NCBI GenBank assembly: GCA_947471745.1
Contig: CANJKZ010000922.1
Location: 3,223,001-3,287,000 of the forward strand
Origin: Closterium sp. Naga37s-1
Taxonomy: Eukaryota > Streptophyta > Zygnematophyceae > Desmidiales > Closteriaceae
DNA: 64,000 nt
Direction: 5' to 3'
Shown: positions 1 through 9,465 of the stretch, piece after piece
How positions within the stretch are numbered: the first letter of the stretch is position 1
How the letters are laid out: the number at the start of each line of letters is the position of its first letter
The notes under the pieces: generated by a model
The model's input: the letters and a program-made list of their open reading frames with translations, nothing else
Told to the model about the DNA's origin: nothing
Database searches by the model: none
Made by a program: the position numbers and the translations under genes

Positions 1-771
1 CCTTGGCGTTGCTGCGGGGTGACTCGGATCCGTGGAGCACTCATAGTGCGAGAAGGAAGTGCCGGTGCACGCTCGCTCACTTGCTGCACCTCCTCCTCTT
101 CTTCCTCTCCATCCTTGGCCTCCTCTCCCCCATTCACAAGGGAAGATTGCCTTGTGGTGGTGCTACCACTGCTCAGCTCCCAAGGCAGCTCCACATGCTC
201 CAAACCGGAACTCTTCACCTCCCCAAACCGCACGCCTATCTTTGCCTCATTCTCCGCCTTCCAATCCTTGTACATCAGATTCTCCATGTACTTGCAGTCT
301 CTGCTCACCAAGAACTTCTTGGTGAATGGGTCCCAAAAAAGCCACCCCTTGCTATTTTGAGCCATGCCCAAGTGCACAGCCCATATCGCCTTGGCACCGA
401 GTTTGTTGTGCCGAAGATTCTTAGGCACGAGCCCCTTGCACATGCACCCGAACACCCGAAGCATATCCACCTTTGGCTTCCTTCCAATCCACTCCACATA
501 GGGCACCCATTTGTCTGCTCCCACATGAGTCAAGGCTCTGTTCTTGGCCACACACGCACTCCGCACTGCATCAGGCCAGAAGTAGTCGGGTAGCCCGGCT
601 TCAATTAGCAACCCGCGTGCCATCTCCGTGATTGTGCGGTTCGCTCGCTCGGCGATCCCATTCATTGAAGGGGAGTATGGCATGATAAGGGAGTGCCTTA
701 TGCCATTCTTCTTCAGCCACAATCCAAACTCCTTGCTCAAGAACTCTCCCCCTCGATCAGTGCGGATTGAC
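1..771 (-). pseudogene. Cop-J pol fragment: integrase catalytic core and C-terminal part
   Basis: Read on the minus strand this encodes the second half of a Ty1/copia integrase. The second catalytic Asp lies in IRTDRGGEF at the very edge of the NA-1 insertion. It is followed by NGIAERANRT with the catalytic Glu, then the copia C-terminal block WAVHLGMAQNSKGWLFWD. A hydrophilic Glu-rich stretch (runs of EEEE) leads towards the reverse transcriptase, which lies beyond the window's left end. The reading frame is open from 771 down to 1. The protein is closer in wording to family B than to families A and G. It is the downstream half of the fragment at 2551-3142; NA-1 jumped into codons beside the catalytic Asp. 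Integrase joins retrotransposon cDNA to host DNA; this copy cannot make a complete enzyme. Confidence 0.85.
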
Positions 772-954
772 TGTCAGAATATGTTATATTTGTCTAGCCT
801 GCAGTGGGGTACTCAATAGTGAGTACAGCCCAATCTAGGGTTTCCTATATGTATCCACCTGCTTGCTAGTCCAACCCTCTTCTTTTGCTTATTCTCTCTT
901 GCCTGGCTAGCTAAACCCTAGCCATGGCTTCTCATACTGCCTACTATCTTAACA
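772..954 (+). repeat. NA-1 5' LTR (183 bp)
   Basis: Begins TGTCAGAATATG and ends CTATCTTAACA, matching 2363-2545 almost base for base. It shares the block tgcagtggggtactcaatagtgag-like with the NA-2 LTR, and a related gtggggta core with the LTRs of families A and G. Confidence 0.95.
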
Positions 955-990
955 TGGTATCAGAGCAGTTACGCTCTTGGCCTGTAGGCC
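955..990 (+). promoter_or_regulatory. NA-1 primer binding site and adjacent stem-loops
   Basis: TGGTATCAGAGC at 955-966 directly follows the LTR and is the standard plant copia primer site for initiator tRNA-Met. Two small hairpins are possible right after it: AGAGC (962-966) with GCTCT (973-977), and GGCC (979-982) with GGCC (987-990). The GGCCCACC motif starts at 987. The same order (primer site, hairpin, GGCCCACC) appears in NA-2, Cop-A3 and Cop-G1. Confidence 0.8.
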
Positions 991-1106
991 CACCTGCTTC
1001 CGCTGCTACTACTTTGCCTGCCGCGTGCCTATGGCGCGCGGCCCTTTTTTCTTCCCGCCGTGCGCTCGTGGCGCGCGGCGGTTTTCTGACCGTCGCGCGC
1101 CCCGAG

Positions 1107-1614
1107 GCGCGCGGCGGTGCCTCGCCCCTGTCGCGGCCCCGTCAAGGCCCCACGTCGCGGCCCCCCGTCGCGGCCCTCCGTCGCGGCCCCCCGTCGCGGC
1201 CCCCCGTCACGGCCCCCCGTCGCGGCCCCCCGTCGCGGCCCCCCGTCGCGGCCCCCCGTCGCGGCTCCTGTCGCGGCCCCTCGTCGCGGCCCTGCCCCGT
1301 CGCCACGACGCCGCCCTGTCGCGGCCCTGTCGCGGTGCTGCCCCGGCCCTGCCCCTTCGCCCGCCGCGGCTCTGTCGCGGCCCCGTCACGGCCCCGTTGC
1401 GACCCCGCCCCGGCCCTGCCCCGACCCCTGTCGCGGCCTCGTCGTGGCCCCGTCGCGGCCCCGCCCCGGCCCCTTTTCCCGTCGCCTGTCGAGGCGACCT
1501 GAGGGGGCCGCGCGTCGCCCCTTCTGCCGCCTGCTCTGGCGCCCTGGGGGGCCGCGCCTCGGCCCCTCCTTTCTTCGTCGCGGCCCTGCCCCCCCCCCCC
1601 CCCCCCCCCCCCCC
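1107..1614 (+). repeat. NA-1 GC-rich minisatellite leader and poly-C run
   Basis: Many direct variants of cgtcgcggccccc occupy about 1110-1480, followed by a run of 26 C at 1589-1614. There are almost no stop codons in any frame, so predicted proteins here are not credible. NA-2 has the same plan with a different repeat unit and its own poly-C run. Confidence 0.85.
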
Positions 1615-1909
1615 TCCTCCCTACCCGCCACCCCGCCCTGCCCTGTCTTAGGGTTTGGGGGTGGCGAGTCGGGGGTGGCGGGTGTGTGGCATCCCCTGCT
1701 CCTCCTCCTACTCCATCTCCCACTGCTGCAACTGCCGCTGAGGGGGGTGGGTGTGTGGGAGCTGACGGAGTGGTGCTAGGGGTGTGGGTGTGTGGGAGCT
1801 GTCGGAGTGGTACTAAGGGGGAGGCGTGTGTGAGCAGTGCTAGAGGTGCTGCAAGGGGTGTGTCATAGGGGGGTGGGATAGTTTGGGGAGGTTGAAGGGG
1901 GGTGGCCGC

Positions 1910-2170
1910 CGTGAAGCCCGCAGCTCCAGTCGCCCGTGAGACCGTTGCGCCAGTAGCCCGTGAGCCCGTTGCGCCAGTCGCCCGTGAGCCCGTTGCTCCA
2001 GTCGCCCGTGAGTCCGTTGCTCCTGCCGCTCAGAGTTAGCCGCGGAGCCAGTTACTCCAGTAGCCCGTGTGCCAGTTGCTCCAGTTGCCAGTGTGCCAGT
2101 TGCTCCAGTTGCCCGTGTGCCAGTTGCTCCAGTTGCGCCGTGTGCCAGCAGCTTCAGCTGCCGCCCACTA
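1910..2170 (+). repeat. NA-1 distal degenerate repeat
   Basis: About a dozen imperfect copies of a unit near 20 bp, roughly cagttgctccagttgcccgt, run through this interval. NA-2 has a related but more diverged version at about 29040-29340. I see no coding signal. Confidence 0.7.
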
Positions 2171-2340
2171 CCTCCTCTCCTCTCATATTCCCTCCTCCAC
2201 ACTTGCCCTCTGCGATAGCCTCTAGCTTTGCTTACATTTGTGAATTTTAAACTGTTGTTTCTTGTACTTGTGCTCAGAATGTGTGGTGACATTGTGATCC
2301 AACCTGAGCTTGCTTTGCTTTGCTTCTTGTGCTGATTACA

Positions 2341-2362
2341 CCCCACTTTGGCTATGGGGGTG
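2341..2362 (+). other. NA-1 polypurine tract with hairpin
   Basis: The purine tract at 2355-2362 abuts the 3' LTR and would prime plus-strand synthesis. CCCCA at 2341-2345 can pair with TGGGG at 2355-2359, so in RNA the tract would sit in a stem. The same arrangement is seen at the 3' ends of NA-2, A4, A5, G1 and G2. Confidence 0.75.
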
Positions 2363-2545
2363 TGTCAGAATATGTTATATTTGTCTAGCCTGCAGTGGGG
2401 TACTCAATAGTGAGTACAGCCCAATCTAGGGTTTCCTATATGTATCCACCTGCTTGCTAGTCCAACCCTCTTCTTTAGCTTATTCTCTCTTGCCTGGCTA
2501 GCTAAACCCTAGCCATGGCTTCTCATACTGCCTACTATCTTAACA
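2363..2545 (+). repeat. NA-1 3' LTR (183 bp)
   Basis: Nearly identical to 772-954; the clearest difference is cttctttagctt versus cttcttttgctt. The duplicated target ttgac follows at 2546-2550. Confidence 0.95.
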
Positions 2546-2550
2546 TTGAC

Positions 2551-3142
2551 TTGACTAGCCAGTCTTGTTGCCGCTACACCATCGGCAACCAATCGGTCTT
2601 CACCGTTTCAGCCACGTCGCTCTTCTTGGACAGCACGTACACCCAGGTCATGCGGGTGTAGACGTCCACAATGGTGAGGAAGTACTCTGCTCCAGCAGCT
2701 CCAAGCTTCAAGGGGCCCACCACGTCCATCACCACCTCATCCAGTGGTGCCTTAGCCGTTGCCTCCGAACTAGAGAACGTGTAACGGGTGAACTTGGCTT
2801 GCATGCACGTGGGGCAGCCAAGTACCTCATCGGGCTCCCCCTTCACACGTATGCCAGCAACCATCTCATTCTTCACTAGCTGCTGCAAGATGGGCAGGGC
2901 CACATGCCCCATGCGCCGATCCAAGGTCAACCAATCACACTCCCCCGTAGCCGAAGTCGGATTGGAGAATGCCGCACTCGCAATAGTGCCCCACATGCTG
3001 TCTCCGTAGTCCTCCTCCGCTGCTGCCTTGGGGTTCTCCTCACCCTTGTGTTGCTTCTGAGCTGCTGCACTTCTCTCCTCGTGTTCACCGAGCTTGCTGG
3101 TCCCTCCAATCTTCTCTGCTGGTCCTGAATCCCATCTCTTCT
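2551..3142 (-). pseudogene. Cop-J pol fragment: pre-integrase zinc domain and start of integrase core
   Basis: The minus-strand frame is open from about 3140. It reads through a charged stretch, then LTLDRRMGHVALPILQQLV and LGCPTCMQAKFTRY (the GAG-pre-integrase His/Cys zinc site), then VVMDVVGPL with the first catalytic Asp and YFLTIVDVYTRMTWVYVLS of the RNase-H-like fold. It then hits NA-1 and continues at 771. A stop lies just upstream of 3142, and the sequence turns into repeat X at 3143. The gag and protease that should precede it are missing, so this is a truncated relic. Confidence 0.85.
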
Positions 3143-3564
3143 AAAACACAAGGGCCTACACCAAGAGAAATGTTACACTACACAAAGTAATGCAACTATT
3201 CTCACTAAATAAAATGTTTCCCTTTTTGGAGAGCTTTGAAATCACTTGAATCTTGAAGCCAAGGCTCTGGTTCTTCGAGATGAATTCTTCCTTGAGTTCT
3301 TGGAAGTCTGCTGCGCACACCTGCGACACGCCGAACGTTCCACACAAGACAAAATTGAAAACCGCACACGACACGCAAACGACGACGTGACACGCGACTA
3401 GCGACAACTCGCTATTGACTCGACACACACATTCAAAATCATGCCTCATCATTCTCACACTATTGTAAGCATGAAAATATATATTATCTCATGCCCTCAT
3501 ACCATTCCATGCACACAGGCATGCACGCACACGGACAACAAGCCGAATGCAAACCGTAGGGTTG
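3143..3564 (-). repeat. Partial copy of repeat X (inverted relative to 38116-38540)
   Basis: About 420 bp match the first half of 38116-38909 in the opposite orientation, including the end sequence ggtttgcattcggcttgttg and the exon-like stretch around EFQELKE and LKNQSLGF. Both copies stop matching at the same kind of point, just after ggtgtaggcccttgtg. On the minus strand the piece holds splice-like signals: an acceptor-like cag before the exon-like frame, and a second acceptor-like stretch ending ttggtgtag. I do not recognise the product. The X edge joins Cop-A1 at 3564/3565, within codons for ALVAEFES. Confidence 0.6.
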
Positions 3565-4994
3565 CACCAACACGGACTCAAACTCAGCAACAAGAGCAAT
3601 GGCGTCGTCTAGACGACAGGCAGCAACAAAGTCAACCAGCTCACCAACGAGGGCAGACGCAGCAGTGGACTCTAAAGAAGGGTCTGTGACAACAGTGGCG
3701 AGGAGACGAGAGACAGTAGGACTGGCAGCACGAGCGCGGTCAGACTCAGGGTCAGGGATGGCAGGAAGAGAGGACTCAGGAGGAGCAGGCAGAGGAGCAC
3801 GTAGTGGAACAGAGGAAGGACGAAGTGCCATAGCGTGGGTGCCAGGGATAGGAGGAGGACGCGAACAAGGAACCCGACGACCAGTGCGAACAGCGCGAAC
3901 AGGCGAGGCAGGACCAGACTCAGGCTCACGACGCTCTGTAAAAGAGTCTGTTTGCTCAACATAAGGAGAGGGAGCAGGCAGTGGGGAGCCTGGCTGTAAC
4001 TGTGGCTTCGACTGGAGAGGCGGTGGACTTAGTAAGCTAGGAGGAAGGCTAGTAGAAGACGAGAGACTAAGAACCTGGCAAAGCAGAGGAACCAAAAGCG
4101 GTCGCGGCCGTACAGTGCCTCCAGCACCAGTACCGCCAGACACAACACCCCCAGCTCCAGCACCTCCAGCTCCAATGTCAACAGCTCCAGTGTCTCCAGC
4201 TCCAGCTCCTCTAGCTCCAGCGCCACGAGCGCCAGTGCCTCCAGCTCCAGCGTCAACAGCTCCAGTGTCGCCAACTCCAGCTCCTCCAGCTCCAGCGCCA
4301 CCAGCGCCAGTGCCCCCAGCTCCAGCACCTCCAGGCTCCGCAGGGTCTCTAGCTCCAGCTCCTCCAGCTCCAGCGCCTCCAACACTACCAGTCCCGGCAG
4401 CTCCAGTACCCCTGGTACGAGCACCTCTAGGACCAGCAGCTGCAGCACCTCCGGTACCACCAGCTCCAGTAGTAACTCCAGCACCTCCAGCTCCCGTGTC
4501 TCCAGCGGCAGAGTCTTCAGCTCCGGCAGATCCACTCCAAAGGCGTGTACTCTGAGCAAACCACTCACGCAGCTGCTGCGGGGAGAGAGGCTCCGGCCGG
4601 GGAGACAGTCGTGGTGAAGCACCCGCAGGACCTCTAAAAGAAGCAGTACCCCGAGGCTCAGCACCCCCAGACTCCGCACCCTCAGACTCAGCACCCCCAG
4701 GCTCCACACCCTCAAGCACAGCACCCCCAGGCTCCACACCCGCAGGCTCAGCACCCCTAGGCTCCGCACCCTCAAGCTCAGCACCCCCAGACCCGGCACC
4801 CTCAGACTCAGCACCCCCAGGCTCCGCACCCCCAGGCTTCGCACCCCCGGGCTCCGTACCCACACACGCAGCACCCCCAGACGCAGCACCTCTAGTAGCA
4901 CCTGAGTCGCCAGCTACCTCAACAGGCACAGCACCAGGGAGAGGGTCTACCTGAGACACACCTGAGGGAGCAGGACCCTAGGGGGGGAGGGGGT
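3565..4994 (-). pseudogene. Cop-A1 integrase-RT linker
   Basis: A long minus-strand open frame starts with SGVSQVDPLPGAVPVEVAG and runs into dozens of short repeats of the type EPGGA and ESEGAG, then GAGGAGAGG types. Around the middle sits the motif PLSPQQLREWFAQ, also found in gag of the same family. After the glycine/alanine part comes a proline-rich region (RPRPLLVPLLCQVL, PGTHAMALRPS). It ends with ALVAEFES, where X begins. In complete copies this leads into reverse transcriptase. There is no known catalytic function; it is presumably a spacer or cleavage region of the polyprotein. Confidence 0.75.
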
Positions 4995-6559
4995 CTACCG
5001 GAGGGGGACCTTAGCAAGAAAGAGCGGCGGGGGTGGGGGAGGGGCAGAGCGGTAGGGGAAGAGACGGTAAAAGGGAACTGACTCGTCAAACGTGACGTCC
5101 TGAGAGGGGAAGATACGGCGCGAGGTGGGGTGGTAAAACTGCCAGCCAGGCGCGTCAGGGACAAAGCCAAGGAAGATGCAGGGAATAGCGTGGGCGGAGA
5201 GCTTGTCCGCAGACGTATTGCAAACAAAGGCACGAGAACCCCAGACCCGGAACACCAACACATCGCCATCCTTCCTCGTCCAACACAGTGTAGGCGAGGT
5301 CTCTGGCAAGGAGACACGGGGCCAGAGGTTGAGCTGATGCGCAGCATACCGGACCGCAAACGACCACAGAAAATGGGGAGCAGCCGCATGGATCATGGAG
5401 GTACGAGCGACCTCCATGACTAAGCCAATGCGGCGCTCATCAATCCCATTTTACCGAGGAGAGGCCGGAAGAATGAACGACTGGAGAATGCCCTCCCCAT
5501 GACAAAAGTCTCACAAGAGGTCGGAGGAGAACTCACCACCTCTGTCAGAGTGCAGACGCAGGACAGGAAGGTTCTGGCGGAACCGCTCGCGAACCTGGAG
5601 ACAGACTGCGAGGATCCAAGGGATCAAGACATCAGGGACCTCACCCTTGCTGCGCAAGGGGAAGACCATGGTGTAACGCGTGTAGTCGTCAACAACCAGC
5701 AGAAATTAGCACTCGCGGCCCTGTCCACTGACGCGGGCTGGGCCCCACACGTCAAGGCGGAGAGTCTGCAGGGGAGCAGTCGTCGGGGGAAACGAGGAGG
5801 GGTGAGGAGCGGCGCACTGCCGCCCCTCGACGCAAGGAAGGCAGGGCAGGGCAGGCGAGGGCGGGAGGGGAGGCAGAGACCTGGGAAGACCAGAGACAAG
5901 GAGACAGGAGTGCATGCCACGAAGGCGTGGTAGGGAGGGGTGACCCAGGCGGTGGTGCCACAGAAGAGTCTGGTGCGACAGAAGGCGACACGAGCAAGGG
6001 GGTGGTACCTGACCTGACGCGGACACCTGAGCAGACGCAACTACCTGAGGAGGCTCGGTAGCCAGTGTGTATAGACTCGACCCTGGCTGACGAGTGAACG
6101 TGGCGAGGTGACGACCCGTCCGTGTACACGTGCAGATCGACACACACTGACCCCCAGGAGTGGTGGTAGTGACCATCGCATCCTGGAGGGCAGCGGTACT
6201 CACCAAGTTCGTAGAGAACGAGGGGAGGTGAAGACCCGACAGTGAGCCGGACGGAACCGCCGGACACGGGAGGACAGTGGAGGAACGGGCAACGACCGGG
6301 CCCCCGGAGGGGTCAGCCAGTCCGACCGGGACAGTTGCAGGGAGAGGAGTGAGAGTGGTGCTGTCACGTAAGAAACAGCGTGAGGCACCTGAGTCCAGCG
6401 TGAAGGTGTGCAAGGCCTCAGCGGGCGTAGTACCAGGGAGAACAGACTCACTAGCACCTAGAGCAGCAGCGGCTATACCTGGGTCAGGCGGCACACACCG
6501 GTAACAGTCACCCTCAGCACTAGCAGACAAAGCATACGTAGCAGAAATAATAACATCTA
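4995..6559 (-). pseudogene. Cop-A1 protease and integrase
   Basis: Protease with catalytic triad motif LDSGASRCF, then the copia pre-integrase signature LLWHHRLGHPSLPRLRGM and CLPCVEG, then integrase from LRLDVWGPARV through YTRYTMVFPL and LHSDRGGEF to MEVARTSMIHAAAPHFLWS and DVTFDESVPFYRLF. Damage includes an in-frame stop at about 5705 (within GREC before FLLVVDD), further stops in the core, and CAG-to-CGA-type changes in the NGI motif region. Protease cuts the polyprotein and integrase inserts the cDNA; neither can be made intact here. Confidence 0.82.
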
Positions 6560-7777
6560 AGTCTAGGTCAAAGATAGCAACTCCAGACCGAAGCAGGTCT
6601 GCCCAGCGAGGGCGCTCGACCTCGTCACCAAACTCAGCGCGCCAAGCGTCGTCGAGGCGGGAGAAGCAGCGGTGCTGAGTGTGAAGCCTCCTACATGTCT
6701 GACCAGCACGGTCACCCGTGCGAATGACATACGGGCAGATATCACTACCCCCAGACGTCCCACGCTGAAACAACCACTCACGAAGCTGTTAGGGCGACTG
6801 GGTCTCGCTCCGACGCTACTGGTTCTGCCGCTGGCCACCTCCAGAACCTCCACGCCAAGCGCCAGTCCTACCGCCACCAGTCCCACCGCCGCCACTACCG
6901 CCACTCCCACCGCTGCCTCCACCGCCGCCACCAACGCCCCCACTCCCGCCACCACTCCCACCGTTGACACCACCTCCTCTGCCTCCACTACCTCCACTGC
7001 TGCCCCCACCACCACTCCCGCTGCCCCCTCCACCACCCCTACTACCCTTGCCCTTGCCGCTGCGGCGCTTCGCAATAGCAGAAGCAACTCCGATCTCCTC
7101 AGCACCAGGGACGTCTGCAGCAGCAGCAGAGGCGTAGGAGGGGACAAGGGGGGAGGGGGAGCAACCCTCGAAGAAGGGCTGGCACGGAGGTGCTGCTCGA
7201 GTTGGTCAACAGTGAAGGAGGTGGGTTCAAGTGAGAGAAAGTGGTCCCTGACAGAGCAAAGAGAGTCAGGGAGGCGAGTGACTATGAAGTAGAGGGTGAT
7301 GAACATCGGGGGCTGGTTTCTCTCAAGGAACTCAGCAGGGATGGTAGCGCGGTAGCGAGCATCGTTAGTGCGCAGGTGGGACACAAGGTCCTCTACTGTG
7401 GCAAAGGCTGACAGCTCGGGGAACAGGTAGGGCAGTAGCAGCCGGCCTAGAGCAGCAGTGGCAGGCGAGGAGTAGCGAGAGACTACAGCATCATACACGG
7501 TCTGTGCCGTCCTGTGCTGTCCGAAGTGAGCGCATTCGGCTAACGGCAGGTGGTTGCGAATGGCTAAGCGAGCAGCAGCGTGTCGAGTAAGCCACTGTAA
7601 GCGAGTTGCACTGTCAGCTGTGGCGGGAGGGGCAGGAGCGGCGCCTGACGCGAGATCAACCAGTGAAACACTGTCCTTAGAATCGCTAAGTAGGTACAGC
7701 TGCAGGTCGTCGAGCCACGTGTCAAACTGAATCGGTCTGCCTTCATGATCGAACGCGAGAACTCGAAGCGAAGCCAT
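6560..7777 (-). pseudogene. Cop-A1 gag with atypical zinc finger
   Basis: Starts at ATG 7777 (MASLRVLAFDHEGRPIQFDT) and shows the copia gag fold: RLQWLTRHAAARLAIRNHLP, SYRYSSPATAALG-type helix and RLPDSLCSVRDHFLSL. A deletion near 7185 shifts the frame. The glycine-rich tract and the SPQQLREW-like motif (with stops) follow in another frame. The zinc finger at about 6737-6666 has spacing C-x13-C-x3-H-x4-C instead of the usual C-x2-C-x4-H-x4-C. Gag normally builds the virus-like particle and packages RNA. Confidence 0.82.
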
Positions 7778-7791
7778 AGTGGCGCGGCACG

Positions 7792-7795
7792 CAGG

Positions 7796-7831
<36 letters not shown>

Positions 7832-8206
7832 AGCAGCAGTAGCAGTAGCAGCAGTAGCAGGGGCCGAGGGGCTGGGGGCCTAGGGGCGTTGGGCCGCGGG
7901 GCCAGGAACAAAGGGCCGAGGGGCTTGGGGCCTAGTGGCGATGGGCCGCGGGGCCACGTACAAAGGGGGCCGAGGGTCCGGGGGCCTAGGGGCGACGCGC
8001 CGTGGGGCCATGTACAAAGAGGGGGGGGGGGCGAAAGCCGGGGGGCCTAGGGACGTCGGGCCGCAAGGCCAGGAGCAAAGGGGCCGAGAGGCCTGGGGCC
8101 TAGGGGCAACGGGCCGCAGGGCCAGGTACAAAGGGGGGCCGAGGGGCCGGGGGTCTAGGGGCGTCGGGCCGCGGGGCCATGAAAGGAGGGGCCGAGGGGC
8201 CTGTGG
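7792..8206 (-). repeat. Cop-A1 leader: CAG microsatellite and GC-rich minisatellite
   Basis: A tract of agc/tag trinucleotides at about 7792-7860 precedes several copies of a unit of about 50-60 bp built around gggcctaggggcg and gccgcggggcca. A similar cctagggg-based minisatellite fills the leader of Cop-A3. The primer binding site and 5' LTR expected beyond it are missing. Confidence 0.7.
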
Positions 8207-8541
8207 CCATTTGCGGTCCGGTACGCTGCGCATCAGCTCAACCTCTGGCCCCGTGTCTCCTTGCCGGAGACCTCGCCCGCACAGCGTTGGACGGGGAAGG
8301 TTGGCGATGCGTCGGTGTTTAGGGTCTGGGGTTCTCGTGCCTTTGTCCACGATACGTCTGCGGACAAGCTCTCCGCCCGCGCCATTCCCTGCGTCTTCCT
8401 TGGCTTTCCCCCTAACGCGCCTGGCTGACAGTTTTACCACCCTACCTCGCGCCGTGTCCTCCCCTCTCAGGACGTCACGTTTGACGAGTCGGTTCCCTTT
8501 TACCGTCTCTTCCCCTACCGCTCTGCCCCTCTCCCTCCCCC
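8207..8541 (+). pseudogene. Cop-A2 left part: integrase C-terminal region
   Basis: Plus-strand copia integrase fragment reading FAVRYAAHQLNLWPRVSLPE, then GSRAFVHDTSADKLSARAIP, CVFLGFPPNAPG, a TGA in place of the usual TGG codon, and DVTFDESVPFYRLFPYRSAP. It breaks off at the ccccc target of Cop-B1 and resumes at 14996 with the proline-rich start of the linker. The 5' side is truncated against the leader of Cop-A1. Confidence 0.85.
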
Positions 8542-9408
8542 TGTTAGAGACGAAGGACGGAGTCTATGAAGATTAGGAGCTGAAATATCTCAAAATCGTC
8601 AACTACAATTCTGGACAGAAAAGTCGTCGTCACAAGAAACGTCGTCAACGATTAACAAACGGTTATAATTCTCTCAAACTCGAGTATGTTGTAGCCCTTG
8701 ACTGTGGCTATCTTTCTCAATTTGAATAGTATCAAAATATGAAGTATAACTCGAGTTATGAACTTCGGCGCACTAGGGGGTATGCTGCCATAGAAAACGT
8801 AACTCAATCACAATTATCTCACAAGTTCACACAAGAAAGTTAGAGTAGCAATGGAACCAGGTAGGAGGGGATGAGGAGGACGAGAGGGAAGGTCCCAAGG
8901 GATCCCCAACCAAGGAAACCCCATTCCACACAATTCCCCTCTCTATAGGCACCCCAACTTTGACATTTGTCACTTTCCCAACTCATGCCATCCACCTTGC
9001 CCAACTTGGCCACACTTGCCAACCTGGTTTGGCACCTCCCAACCACTTGGCAGCATCTACAGTGATGTTGACGAATTTCCCAACCCCCAAAAGTCTATAC
9101 TCCTTATGGAGTCAACACCACTACTTCCCATAGTCACCACAACCAAATATCAAAAGCATACGAACTTCCAACGTTCGTAACTTTCTTGTTCGTGCTCCGA
9201 TTGAAGCGATACTTGGTTCGTCGGAAAGCTCTTGAGCAGAGGAGTCACTTCAGATATCTGCTCAAGCCAAATAACATTCACACACACTCAGAAAATACCA
9301 AACCGCACAAAACACAAATTCTTGCATACGCTCACACCACGCATGCAACGCACGAACATATGATGGGAGGCAGACAGACGTGAATGCATATGATTGCATC
9401 ACACAACA
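8542..9408 (-). repeat. Cop-B1 3' LTR (867 bp)
   Basis: On the minus strand it begins TGTTGTGTGATG and ends GTCTCTAACA. It matches 14129-14995 closely. Diverged partial copies lie at 43156-43808 and 53037-53778 in Cop-B2. Confidence 0.95.
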
Positions 9409-9423
9409 AACTCCCCCTCTGGC
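9409..9423 (-). other. Cop-B1 polypurine tract
   Basis: On the minus strand gccagagggggagtt lies directly against the 3' LTR, the expected place and composition for the primer of plus-strand DNA synthesis. Confidence 0.85.
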
Positions 9424-9465
9424 TGCCAACCATCATCCCACATGTCATAGCACAAGCATGCACCC

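Larger units (their letters stand above)
772..2545 (+). mobile_element. NA-1, non-autonomous LTR retrotransposon (about 1.8 kb)
   Basis: Two 183 bp LTRs (TGTCAGAATA...TTAACA) flank 1408 bp of internal DNA, with the 5 bp target duplication ttgac at 767-771 and 2546-2550. The internal part starts with a primer binding site complementary to initiator tRNA-Met and ends with a purine-rich tract. Between them lie a GC-rich minisatellite, a 26 bp poly-C run and a degenerate repeat made of variants of gttgctccagtcgcccgtga. No gag, protease, integrase or reverse transcriptase can be found in any frame. The long open frames on both strands over 924-1779 follow from stop-poor GC repeats. The element is homologous to NA-2, and its 3' end resembles family A (gtgctc, tgtggtgac, gtgatcca, gagcttgctttgc in the same order). 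I infer it moves with copia A/G proteins. Confidence 0.93.
3565..8206 (-). mobile_element. Cop-A1, truncated Ty1/copia element
   Basis: Minus-strand copia copy holding leader, gag, protease, integrase and the integrase-RT linker. It lacks both LTRs, reverse transcriptase and RNase H. The 3' end is cut by repeat X at 3565 and the 5' leader is cut at about 8206 against an oppositely oriented Cop-A2 piece. It carries several stops and frameshifts and is a dead relic, yet its coding order is easily read by comparison with A3 and A4. Confidence 0.85.

Noticed and set aside
924..1779. Overlapping long proline/arginine-rich open frames on both strands
   Set aside because: They lie in the NA-1 GC minisatellite, exist in several frames at once, and have no start context, domain or conservation with NA-2.
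4115..4555. Collagen- or mucin-like proline/alanine protein on the plus strand
   Set aside because: Antisense shadow of the Cop-A1 Gly/Ala linker repeats; the same shadows occur opposite every linker copy.
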